From Streptomyces sp. NBC_00683 (lineage in GTDB: Bacteria; Actinomycetota; Actinomycetes; Streptomycetales; Streptomycetaceae): DNA of 64,000 nucleotides. The notes under the pieces are model-generated. The model was given only the letters and a program-made list of their open reading frames with translations, made no database searches and was not told the origin of the DNA. Where the stretch lies: positions 3,224,001 through 3,288,000 of the forward strand of contig NZ_CP109013.1 of NCBI RefSeq assembly GCF_036226745.1. Reading direction: 5' to 3'. This document shows, piece by piece, positions 57,085 to 64,000 of the stretch (position 1 is the first letter of the stretch; the number at the start of each line of letters is the position of its first letter). The position numbers were made by a program, and so were the translations under genes.

Positions 57085-57951
57085 TCAGCGGAAGGCGGCC
57101 CGGTTGGCGGCCAGGAACTCGGCGAAGGTGCGGGGTTCACGGCCGGTCAGGTTCTTGACCTCGGGCGTTGTCGCGGCCAGGGAGCCGGTGCCGACGTCCG
57201 CCCAGAGGTGGGCGACGTCGAGGGCGAACTGTGCGGGTACACCCTGCGCCTGGAGCCTGGCCGCCATGTCGTCGCTGCTGAGGCCGACCACATCGACAGG
57301 CTTGGCCAGCGCGCTGGAGAGCTGCCCGGCGATCTCGGCCATCGTGAGCGCTTCGGGGCCGGTCAGCACGAAACTCCGCCCCGAGCCCGAGGGTTCGGTC
57401 AGCAGGGCGGCCGCGCACGCGGCGATGTCGTAGCAGTCGATGTACGAGACGGGCGCATCGACCGCCGGGGCGATGAGGCTTCCGTCGTCGCTGAAGGTGC
57501 CCGCTCCGGTGATGAAGTTCTGCATGAAGCCGCTGGGCTGGAGGAGGGCCCACTCGATGCCCGATGCCTTCAGGTGCTGCTCGATGTCCCAGTGCGCGCC
57601 TTCCGCGAGTCTGCCGCCCTGGTGAGCACGCCAGACCGAGATCTTGACCATCTTCGCCACACCGGCACGCACAGCCGCGTCGATGGCCGCCTTCTGCTGG
57701 GCGACCATGGGCTGCTCCGCCCCGTCCGCGGTGGGGACCGCACCTGCACCGTTGAGAAGGACCTGGTCGACGGCAGTGAGTGCCGCGTCGATCGACTCGG
57801 GGTCGTCGAAGTCTCCGACGACGTACGGGCAGCCGAGCATACGGCCCTTGCCGGCATCCCGGACGAGGGCTTTGAACGGCACCTGGAGTTGCTGTAGTTG
57901 CTGGACCAGATGCTTGCCGATGGATCCGGTTGCTCCGGTTACCAAGATCAT
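57085..57951 (-). CDS. NmrA-like NAD(P)-binding protein
   Basis: The 288-aa atypical short-chain dehydrogenase has a Rossmann start MILVTGATGSIGKHLV and ALVRD after strand 2. LLNGAG and QPSGFMQNF are typical of NmrA/QOR2-like proteins that sense redox or reduce quinones. No Tyr-x3-Lys catalytic pair is obvious. The ATG has GAGGAAGG 6 nt upstream. The promoter contains the operator of the divergent TetR gene, its likely regulator. Confidence 0.87.
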   Translation of the reverse strand: MILVTGATGSIGKHLVQQLQQLQVPFKALVRDAGKGRMLGCPYVVGDFDDPESIDAALTAVDQVLLNGAGAVPTADGAEQPMVAQQKAAIDAAVRAGVAKMVKISVWRAHQGGRLAEGAHWDIEQHLKASGIEWALLQPSGFMQNFITGAGTFSDDGSLIAPAVDAPVSYIDCYDIAACAAALLTEPSGSGRSFVLTGPEALTMAEIAGQLSSALAKPVDVVGLSSDDMAARLQAQGVPAQFALDVAHLWADVGTGSLAATTPEVKNLTGREPRTFAEFLAANRAAFR

Positions 57952-57985
57952 GTGAAGCCCTTCCTCTAAGATGAGGGGTCCTCGG

Positions 57986-58017
57986 AATAATAAGTCGAGG
58001 CACCCTCGACTTGGCAA
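57986..58017 (-). promoter_or_regulatory. nmrA-like promoter with TetR operator in the spacer
   Basis: A perfect palindrome AAGTCGAGG-cac-CCTCGACTT (57992-58012) lies between a minus-strand -35 TTGCCA (58017-58012) and -10 TATTAT (57992-57987). Confidence 0.72.
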
Positions 58018-58028
58018 GGGGCAGATGG

Positions 58029-58613
58029 ATGAGCGACGCCCGAACGCGCCGGCCGCGCGCCGACGCGCAGCGGAACCACGACCGCATCCTGGCGGCGGCG
58101 GACGAAGTGTTCCGCGAGCAGGGCACAGGGGCGTCACTGGAGAAGATCGCCCGCCAGGCCGGCGTCGCGATCGGGACCCTGTACGGGCACTTCCCGAACC
58201 GGCGGGCACTGTGCGCGGCCCTGCTGCGCGAACGGCACACGGCACTCTTCGAGTTCGGCGATCAGCTGCCCCGACAGGGCTCGGCACTGGACGCGCTCGC
58301 GAAGTGGATGAGGGCCGTCACCGCCCACGCGGCGGCGTACCGGGGGCTCGCCACGCTCCTGATGGAGAGCCTCGACGACGAGGCCTCGGAGCTGCACGAA
58401 GCCTGTGGACGGATGGCCGCGATCACCGAGGCCCTGTTGCACGCCGCCCGCGAGGCGGGCGCGGTACGCGATGACGTCACGGCGGCAGACGTGCATGCGC
58501 TGATGAACGCCGCCGCCTGGATGCGCGAGCAGGTGCAGGAGGACATGGCCGATCACCTGCTGGACCTCATGGTCAACGGCCTGCGCCCCGGCCATGAGCC
58601 GGTGAAGCGCTGA
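58029..58613 (+). CDS. TetR family transcriptional regulator
   Basis: The 194-aa protein has the TetR helix-turn-helix (about residues 12-58; HDRILAAADEVFREQGTGASLEKIARQAGVAIGTLYGHFPNRRAL) and a C-terminal ligand domain. It is divergent from the NmrA-like gene, and the palindrome between them is its probable operator, so it likely represses both. ATG 58029 has AAGGGG about 7 nt upstream. Confidence 0.93.
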   Translation: MSDARTRRPRADAQRNHDRILAAADEVFREQGTGASLEKIARQAGVAIGTLYGHFPNRRALCAALLRERHTALFEFGDQLPRQGSALDALAKWMRAVTAHAAAYRGLATLLMESLDDEASELHEACGRMAAITEALLHAAREAGAVRDDVTAADVHALMNAAAWMREQVQEDMADHLLDLMVNGLRPGHEPVKR

Positions 58614-58677
58614 GCCGCGGTTCTCGGACGCCTGCCCCTACGAGCGGTCCAGGCCTCCGCGGCCGCGGCGCGGACGC

Positions 58678-59142
58678 TCAGTCGGCCGACCGGTCGCCCG
58701 CCCGGCGCGTCTGCTGGGCCAGGACGGCGGTGGCGCGTTCCAGGAGCTCACACAGCGCAGCGTGGTCGGCGGGCGAGAACGAGTCGGTGAGTGCGCGCTC
58801 GAGGATGACCACCTCCTGGTAGGCGCGGTCCAGCAGCACCTGACCGTCATCGGTCAGGGTGGCGATCTGCACCTTGGCGTGCACCGGCGACGCCTCCCGG
58901 CGGATGAGGCCCTTGGTCTCCATGTTGGCCAGCACGCTGCCCATGCTCTGCTGCGTCACCCCGCAGGAACGGGCCAGCTGCGCACCGGACATGCCGCCCT
59001 CGCGGGAGAGGGCCAGCAGCGCGGCGTACTGCGTCATGGCGAGCCCGTGGGTGCGCAGCACCGCCTCGTGGTGCGCCATCAGCGCCTGCTCCGCCCGCCG
59101 GATCCGGGTACAGAGGTACTCCTCGACCGGGGTGTCCACCAT
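58678..59142 (-). CDS. MarR family transcriptional regulator
   Basis: The 154-aa protein has the MarR winged helix: MTQYAALLALSREGGMSGAQLARSCGVTQQSMGSVLANMETKGLIRRE, then a wing around VQIATLTDDGQ. It is divergent from a quinone oxidoreductase gene; this pairing typically senses electrophiles or quinones. ATG 59142 has GGGAG 3 nt upstream; an in-frame ATG at 59169 lies 3 nt from the operator and lacks a ribosome site. Confidence 0.93.
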   Translation of the reverse strand: MVDTPVEEYLCTRIRRAEQALMAHHEAVLRTHGLAMTQYAALLALSREGGMSGAQLARSCGVTQQSMGSVLANMETKGLIRREASPVHAKVQIATLTDDGQVLLDRAYQEVVILERALTDSFSPADHAALCELLERATAVLAQQTRRAGDRSAD

Positions 59143-59171
59143 GCGCTCCCACTCCAATGACAGATTCATGG

Positions 59172-59226
59172 GTTGACTAAGGAACCTTATATACCTACGG
59201 TTCGAATATAAGGATACTGAGTCAAC
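59172..59226. promoter_or_regulatory. Symmetric MarR operator/promoter region
   Basis: Arms 59172-59192 and 59206-59226 are inverted copies with 18 of 21 matches, beginning GTTGACT. The left arm contains TAAGG-AA-CCTTA. TTGACT (59173-59178), 17 bp and TACGGT (59196-59201) form a strong plus-strand promoter covered by the arms. Confidence 0.75.
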
Positions 59227-59242
59227 GCAAGGAGCTGTAACC

Positions 59243-60190
59243 GTGAAGGCAGTCATCCTCGACACCGATGACCAGTACCGGGTCACCGAACTCGACGAGC
59301 CCACCCCCGGCCCCGGCGAAGTCGCCATCCGCGTCGCCTACGCCGGGGTCCAGTGGGGGGACACCATGGTCCGGGCGGGCCACTTCCCCGTGCCCCGCCC
59401 CTTCGTCCCCGGCTTCGAGGCGTCCGGACACATCACCGCGGTCGGCGAGGGCGTCGACGCAAGCCGCGTGGGCCGGCCCGTCACCGCCCTGGTCACGGGA
59501 GGCGCCCACGCCGAGGTGGTCGTCGCACCGTCCGTACTCACGCTGGACACCGACGGAATCCCGCTGCGGTCGGCCGCAGGTGTCGGCTGGAGCACTCCGA
59601 CCGCCTACGACCTGATCCATACGGCCACCCGCGTGCGGCCCGGCGAGAGCGTGCTGATCCACGCCGCCGCCGGCGGAGTCGGCACACTCGCCGCGCAGTT
59701 CGCCGCGTCGGCCGGGGCCACGCGGATCGTGGGCGTCGTCGGCAACGCGGCGCGGGCCGACTACGCCGCGCAGTTCGGCTACCACCAACTCCTGCTGCGC
59801 GAGGAGTTCCCGGCCAAGCTCGGCAACGAGCTTTTCGACGTGATCCTCGACCCGGTCGGCGGCCCGACCCGCAGCACGAACCTGGCCCAGCTCGCGGCAC
59901 ACGGCCGACTGGCCGCCTACGGAAACCTCAGCACCTTCGACCCGGTACTGGCCGATGCCAACGACCTCCTCATGCAGGGCAAGTCGCTCGTGACCTACAA
60001 CAGCAACCTGCTCGGCCAGACGCACCCCGAGCGACTCGCCGACAGTGTCCGCCGCGCACTCGACCTCGTCGCAGAGGGCCAGGTGCGCGTGGACATCACC
60101 GCCGAGTTCGACCTGGCGGACCTGGCCACCGCCGTCCAACAGCTCGCCGACGGCACCACCCTCGGCAGGAGCATCATCCGCATCGCCTGA
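59243..60190 (+). CDS. NADPH-dependent quinone oxidoreductase (MDR superfamily)
   Basis: The 315-aa protein is a zinc-free medium-chain reductase. The GroES-like domain (about residues 1-120) has YAGVQWGDTMVRAG and PGFEASGHITAVG. The nucleotide-binding domain has HAAAGGVGTLAAQFA, and GRLAAYGN follows. Zeta-crystallin-type enzymes reduce quinones. GTG has AAGGAG 9 nt upstream. Its promoter is overlapped by the operator of the divergent MarR gene. Confidence 0.9.
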   Translation: MKAVILDTDDQYRVTELDEPTPGPGEVAIRVAYAGVQWGDTMVRAGHFPVPRPFVPGFEASGHITAVGEGVDASRVGRPVTALVTGGAHAEVVVAPSVLTLDTDGIPLRSAAGVGWSTPTAYDLIHTATRVRPGESVLIHAAAGGVGTLAAQFAASAGATRIVGVVGNAARADYAAQFGYHQLLLREEFPAKLGNELFDVILDPVGGPTRSTNLAQLAAHGRLAAYGNLSTFDPVLADANDLLMQGKSLVTYNSNLLGQTHPERLADSVRRALDLVAEGQVRVDITAEFDLADLATAVQQLADGTTLGRSIIRIA

Positions 60191-60323
60191 CACGCCCGGA
60201 CACCGGCGCAGAGGATTCCGACGCACAGGTCGCTCCCCCGTCGCACACCGCAGAGCGGGAACGACGCGGGGAGCAACCTCAGGCAGCCCGCCATGGCGGA
60301 CCGGTTCCCGGTGGGCCTGCGAC

Positions 60324-60848
60324 CTACCCGTCAGCCTTGTCCAGGCGCCAGGCAACCATTCCCGTGGCCCCCGGCATCCCCTCGGTATCGATCCCGACCT
60401 TGGCCGCTGAACCTGTGACGCGCAGCCGAATAGGGACGCCATCGCAATGCACGGTACGGCGGGCGGGGTTGTCCAGGGCTACGGACAGGGTCACTCCGCC
60501 TTGTCCGGCGCAGGCGACCGCCAACTCGTAGGAGCGCCCCCGTACCAGTTCCGGCTCGGTGTGGATTCCGTCGCTGACACGTTCAAGACCCGCCTCGACA
60601 AAAAGGGGATCACTGTCACTGACCTCCTCCGTGCCGAGAACTTCCTCGAGCTGCTTAGCGAGTTTCGCCTCGGTGCGGGCCGGCGCGTCGGAGGGGTTCG
60701 TCGGCTGCTGTCCCGGCCTGCTCTTCGACGCGCCCGGCCCGGTTGCCCCGCTGGTGTCGCTGGTGCACCCTGCGGCGAGAGCAACGGACAACACGGAAGC
60801 GCAACAGAGGACAAGGCGGCGCCGCATACGGCGCGGTGGCCGCGTCAT
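60324..60848 (-). CDS. Small secreted lipoprotein, 174 aa
   Basis: A lipobox VALAAGC follows a basic, hydrophobic signal (MTRPPRRMRRRLVLCCASVLS). A low-complexity linker and a short domain with two cysteines (VACAGQG, TVHCDGV) follow, ending in a beta-rich segment. The function is unknown. The ribosome site is weak; other in-frame starts upstream would spoil the signal peptide. Confidence 0.75.
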   Translation of the reverse strand: MTRPPRRMRRRLVLCCASVLSVALAAGCTSDTSGATGPGASKSRPGQQPTNPSDAPARTEAKLAKQLEEVLGTEEVSDSDPLFVEAGLERVSDGIHTEPELVRGRSYELAVACAGQGGVTLSVALDNPARRTVHCDGVPIRLRVTGSAAKVGIDTEGMPGATGMVAWRLDKADG

Positions 60849-61170
60849 GAACTTGTTGTCCAATATCGCCAACCGATCTCCTTGGTAGGAAGCTTCGCAG
60901 TACCTGATCCGATCTTCACCTTGCCGCATCGGTCTGGACTGGTTGTACATTCACCCAATTCACCTTGCACCCCCAGGAACCAGACAGCCTTATGGAGCGG
61001 CCGGATTCCACTTGCTGGAGGCGGTCCCGGGGCAGGCACGACGAAGCTCCTGGTAGTCGGCGGGTGTCCCCGCCTACCAGGAGCTTCATCGTTGCGTACT
61101 GCTTGGGCGCCCTACCGGGGAGGCGGCCCCGTGGTGGGCCCGCCTTCCGTGGTCGGCAGGATCAACAGGG
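60849..61170. other. Intergenic region with terminator
   Basis: These 322 bp separate two minus-strand genes. The right half holds the terminator of the lamin-tail protein. The left half should hold the promoter of the small lipoprotein, but I see no convincing boxes. Confidence 0.5.
61043..61087 (-). terminator. Terminator of the lamin-tail protein gene
   Basis: Thirteen-bp arms (61043-61055 and 61075-61087) plus an inner 6-bp pairing (61059-61064 with 61069-61074) form one long, slightly bulged stem. Confidence 0.85.
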
Positions 61171-63150
61171 TCAGCAGGGGAAGGTGCCGCTGTAGAGGGT
61201 GTGTCCGTACGAGGAGCTTCCGGAGCCGAAGCCGTAGATGCCGTCGTCGCTCCAGACCGCCTCGCGGAAGCCGTTGACACAGGTCGCGGCAGGCGCGATC
61301 GCGAAGCCCTCCAGGTTGTCTGCCGGCATGACGGCCGGGTTCGTGTAGGTCACGTCCGGCACGATCGCACCGGAGGCGTTGACCTTCATGAACGTGTGCG
61401 TCTCACCGCAGGTGTTGTCGCAGGTCGCGACGAGACGCTGGGTGCCGTCGTCGAAGGTCACGTCCATCACGGAGGCCTTTCCTGTCACGATCCTGCCGAA
61501 CGTGGTGAAGGTGCCGTCGGAGTTCAGGCCGTAGACGTGCAGCGAGCCGTCCCACTCCAGGCCGGCGAAGAACAGGCCCGACCCGTGCAGCGGGTAGTTC
61601 GCCGGGTTGTAGGCGGCGCCGGTGAGCGGGTCGGCCCAGCCGTTCGTAGTCAGCCAGCTGTCCGGTACGTACCCGACGCCCTCGAAGCCGAGGTTGGCGT
61701 CATCCTTGCTGCCGGTGTCGAGCTGTGGAAACTGCGAGGTCATGTCCCACTGGTGAACCGGCGACAGCGTCGATCCGGTCGCCGCCGGGTCGAACTCCAG
61801 GATCGTGTCCTTGGGCGCCGTGTTCTTGGTGTTGTCGCGCTCGGAGGTCACGTAGATGTGGCCGTTGCTCCCGACCGTCAGACCCTCGGCGTCCGGTTCG
61901 CCGGAGCCGCCCGCGAAGCGGATCTGCTTGCCGGTCGCGCTCCAGGTCGCGTCCGGGACCCACTTGCCGTTGCTCTTGACCAGCTTGTACAGCCAGTTCT
62001 TGTTCTTGGCGGCCCACAGCACCGACGGGTTCGCCGGGTCGAACGCCAGGCCGCTCAGGTCGCGGCCTTCCGGGCCGGTGGACGTGGTGAACGCGCAGAC
62101 GTTGTCCGCGATCGTGACGTCCAGCCCGCCCGGCCACGCCAGGGTGCCCGACGGGGTGGAACCAGAACCGCTGGGCGCCTCGGGGGTGCAGCCACTGGTG
62201 AGCGAGCCGCCGCCGCCCAGCAGCTGACCGGTCCCGGTGCCGCCGCCCCCCGTGCCGCCGCCGCTGCCCGAGCAGGAGTTCGCGCTTCCGGGCGTCGCGG
62301 TCGCGGCGGTCCGGAACCAGCCGGTGCCGTTGGCGCAGCGCTCGTCCGACGGCTTGGCACCGTCGGTCGCCCAGGTCACCGAGTCGATGGTGTTGCCGCT
62401 GCTGTCGACGAGGAAGACCGAGTCGTTGTCACCCAGTCCGATGGTGGAGTTGAACGTGACGTAGCCACCCGCGGGGATGCTGGTCGCGCTCGGCGAGGAG
62501 GACGAGATCGACACCGGAGCGTGGGAGGTGTCGCTGTCGACGTACTTCCACGACCCGACGCTGACCGCACTCGTTCCGCCGTTGTACAGCTCCACCGTGT
62601 CGGAGCCGTTCGAGGTGACCTCGTTGATCCGCGCCCGGCTCGCCGCCGGGATCGACGACGGGCAGCCCGAGGCGTTCGGGGCGCCGAACGTGGACGCCGA
62701 GGCGGCGGTCACCCACGTCCCGGAGCCGTCGCCGCAACGCACCATCGCCGGCTTGGCCTTGCCGGTCGCCCACTCGACGCGGTCGACCACCGTGCCGCCG
62801 GACGTATAGATGACCAGCTTGTCCGCATCACCCAGCCCCTTGGGCGAGTTGAAGGTGACGAAGCCGCCGGCCGGGATCGTGCTGGAGGACGGGCTGAACG
62901 ACTGCGGCGAGAAGCTGTCGTCGGACATCTTCCAGCCGCTGATGCTCACTGCGGTCGAGCCGGTGTTGTACAGCTCCACCGTGTCGTTGTTCGACGAGGT
63001 GACTTCGTTGATCCGAACGTTCGGGTAACCGGTCGGGTCCGCGGCAGCCGCGGGCTGAGCGGCCAGCATCCCTGTGAGGAGCAGTCCTGAGAGCGTCAAA
63101 GCCGTGGCGCATGCAGAGGCGACGCCGGCACGCGAGTGTGAGGTAGGCAC
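61171..63150 (-). CDS. Secreted lamin-tail-domain protein
   Basis: The 659-aa exported protein has a signal peptide (about residues 1-37). Two lamin-tail (LTD) beta-sandwich domains follow (about 40-140 and 160-275), each starting RINEVTSxNxDTVELYN. A Gly/Ser/Thr linker and a C-terminal ~340-residue beta-propeller-like region (LSGLAFDPANPSVLWAA, ADAEGLTVGSNGHIYVTSE, NLEGFAI) complete it. LTDs occur on extracellular nucleases and phosphatases; the propeller half may bind or hydrolyse a phosphorylated substrate. GTG 63150 and GTG 63171 are both possible starts, neither with a clear ribosome site. Confidence 0.83.
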   Translation of the reverse strand: MPTSHSRAGVASACATALTLSGLLLTGMLAAQPAAAADPTGYPNVRINEVTSSNNDTVELYNTGSTAVSISGWKMSDDSFSPQSFSPSSSTIPAGGFVTFNSPKGLGDADKLVIYTSGGTVVDRVEWATGKAKPAMVRCGDGSGTWVTAASASTFGAPNASGCPSSIPAASRARINEVTSNGSDTVELYNGGTSAVSVGSWKYVDSDTSHAPVSISSSSPSATSIPAGGYVTFNSTIGLGDNDSVFLVDSSGNTIDSVTWATDGAKPSDERCANGTGWFRTAATATPGSANSCSGSGGGTGGGGTGTGQLLGGGGSLTSGCTPEAPSGSGSTPSGTLAWPGGLDVTIADNVCAFTTSTGPEGRDLSGLAFDPANPSVLWAAKNKNWLYKLVKSNGKWVPDATWSATGKQIRFAGGSGEPDAEGLTVGSNGHIYVTSERDNTKNTAPKDTILEFDPAATGSTLSPVHQWDMTSQFPQLDTGSKDDANLGFEGVGYVPDSWLTTNGWADPLTGAAYNPANYPLHGSGLFFAGLEWDGSLHVYGLNSDGTFTTFGRIVTGKASVMDVTFDDGTQRLVATCDNTCGETHTFMKVNASGAIVPDVTYTNPAVMPADNLEGFAIAPAATCVNGFREAVWSDDGIYGFGSGSSSYGHTLYSGTFPC

Positions 63151-63308
63151 GAGGAGCAACTCTGGTGACACGATCTTGAAAGGGCGTGTACTCCAGCTGA
63201 ACGCCACCTGCTGGCCTCCGGAACGCCGGACGCGCGGATGCGTCTTGCGTTGCGACGGGGGCCGCCGCGGAAAGGACTCGCGACCGGCTCCCGAGCGGGA
63301 GCGGGGAC

Positions 63309-63381
<73 letters not shown>

Positions 63382-63561
63382 ATCCCTGCCGCGATCATAC
63401 GAACTTCCCTGCTCCCCCGCTCCGAGATTTCGAAGGGCATCCATTCCATGATGATCACCGTGGACCGGGCGCTTCGAAGCCGCCTGAGACGACCTATGGG
63501 GCTCGGCGACGAAGGCTGACGCCACCCTGATCAGGGCGGCTGATGCTCAAGGTTGCCGACT

Positions 63562-63599
63562 CCACAGAACTTGAGCCAGAGCCGGAAGCGTGAACAAGG
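63562..63599 (+). repeat. CCACAGAA-type repeat, copy 3
   Basis: CCACAGAACTTGAGCCAGAG continues to CCGG, then CGTGAACAA, as in copy 2. GCTCAAG upstream (63545) and CTTGAGC inside the repeat can pair. It ends at the stop of the DUF4240 gene. Confidence 0.65.
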
Positions 63600-64000
63600 T
63601 CAGGGGGTGTCACCCAAGTAGAGAGCGGCGAGCAGCGGGAGTCGGTGTCGCATCTCATCGGGGTCATCGAAATCGAAGTCTTCGCCCATGCCTTCGGAGG
63701 CTGCTTCGGAGCCGGCATTCCGTGAGGCGCTGTACTCGTTCCATGCCTCGTAGAAGTCCGCCCCATCCCCGGCGACGCGTTCGAACGCATAACTGGCCGC
63801 GTAGTTGACGGCCTCGTTGAACACGATCTCGTCGATGTGCGCCTCCGCAGCGGCTGCCACCGCCGGGTGCTCCGCAAGAACGTCCGGGCAAGCCGCCGCC
63901 CTCGCGTACCACTCGCGGCCCAGCCCGATCAGGCCGGCGCGGAAGTCCATGAAGCTGTCGTCCGAGCAACCGCCGCCGATGAGGTAGGCGGCTGCCCACA
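63600..64000 (-). CDS. DUF4240 protein (partial, start beyond the window)
   Basis: About 132 C-terminal residues are visible. WAAAYLIGGGCSDDSFMDFRAGLIGLGREWYARA is the DUF4240 core (the AAYLI..GCSDD.F..FR.WLI..GR pattern). The rest is helical and acidic, ending ALYLGDTP. The frame stays open past position 64000, so an internal Met at 63950 is not the true start. Function unknown; DUF4240 proteins often occur near toxin-immunity or accessory loci. Confidence 0.8.
   Translation of the reverse strand, partial: WAAAYLIGGGCSDDSFMDFRAGLIGLGREWYARAAACPDVLAEHPAVAAAAEAHIDEIVFNEAVNYAASYAFERVAGDGADFYEAWNEYSASRNAGSEAASEGMGEDFDFDDPDEMRHRLPLLAALYLGDTP

Overview
The window is a very GC-rich actinobacterial chromosome segment, almost certainly from a Streptomyces. 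The evidence is heavy G/C third-position codon use, a WhiB-like (Wbl) regulator, PadR, SpoIIE and DUF1707/DUF4245/DUF6542 proteins, many leaderless genes with a TANNNT box 6-8 nt before the start, and strong hairpin terminators without long U tracts. From memory, the order from ychF to ahpD resembles the core region of S. coelicolor around SCO5029-SCO5061; I could not check this.

Layout. 0-4.6 kb: end of a PLP enzyme, a cupin, and a secreted GH65 hydrolase with its LacI regulator. 4.7-12.9 kb: housekeeping genes ychF, ppgK, ispH, an amino-acid permease, xseA-xseB, a nitroreductase and DUF4245. 13-20.3 kb: central carbon genes glpX, class I fumarase and fumC, with wblI, a DUF1707 protein and an MFS exporter. 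20.3-27.2 kb: DUF402, a SpoIIE-type phosphatase, catalase and a class A penicillin-binding protein. 27.4-32.5 kb: SPFH-RHH pair, then a padR-ABC ATPase-permease operon. 32.5-34.7 kb: oxyR divergent from ahpC-ahpD. 34.8-41.1 kb: AI-2E transporter, SLT transglycosylase, PIN-PhoH, isoprenyl transferase, aldo/keto reductase.

41.1-57 kb is the accessory part and the most interesting. It holds a candidate minus-strand sRNA, an AlkZ-like protein, an A24 prepilin peptidase, a cysteine-rich tail-anchored protein and a lipoprotein. It also holds a 554-aa protein that joins a Flp-type pilin signal to a HINT domain and a C-terminal toxin-like domain, overlapped by a likely immunity gene. Five minus-strand promoters here (prepilin peptidase, lipoprotein, pilin-toxin, a 132-aa protein and a 200-aa protein) share an 18-bp palindrome, TTGGGYCC-NN-GGRCCCAA, placed 21-22 bp upstream of a TANNNT -10 box. 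This suggests one regulon linking the peptidase to the pilin-like toxin.

57-64 kb: two divergent regulator/oxidoreductase pairs (TetR/NmrA and MarR/quinone reductase) with clear palindromic operators, a lipoprotein, a secreted lamin-tail protein, an odd tRNA-like sequence, and a DUF4240 gene cut by the window end. A ~40-bp repeat lies beside the DUF6000 and DUF4240 genes. No CRISPR array, transposase, rRNA or biosynthetic cluster was seen.
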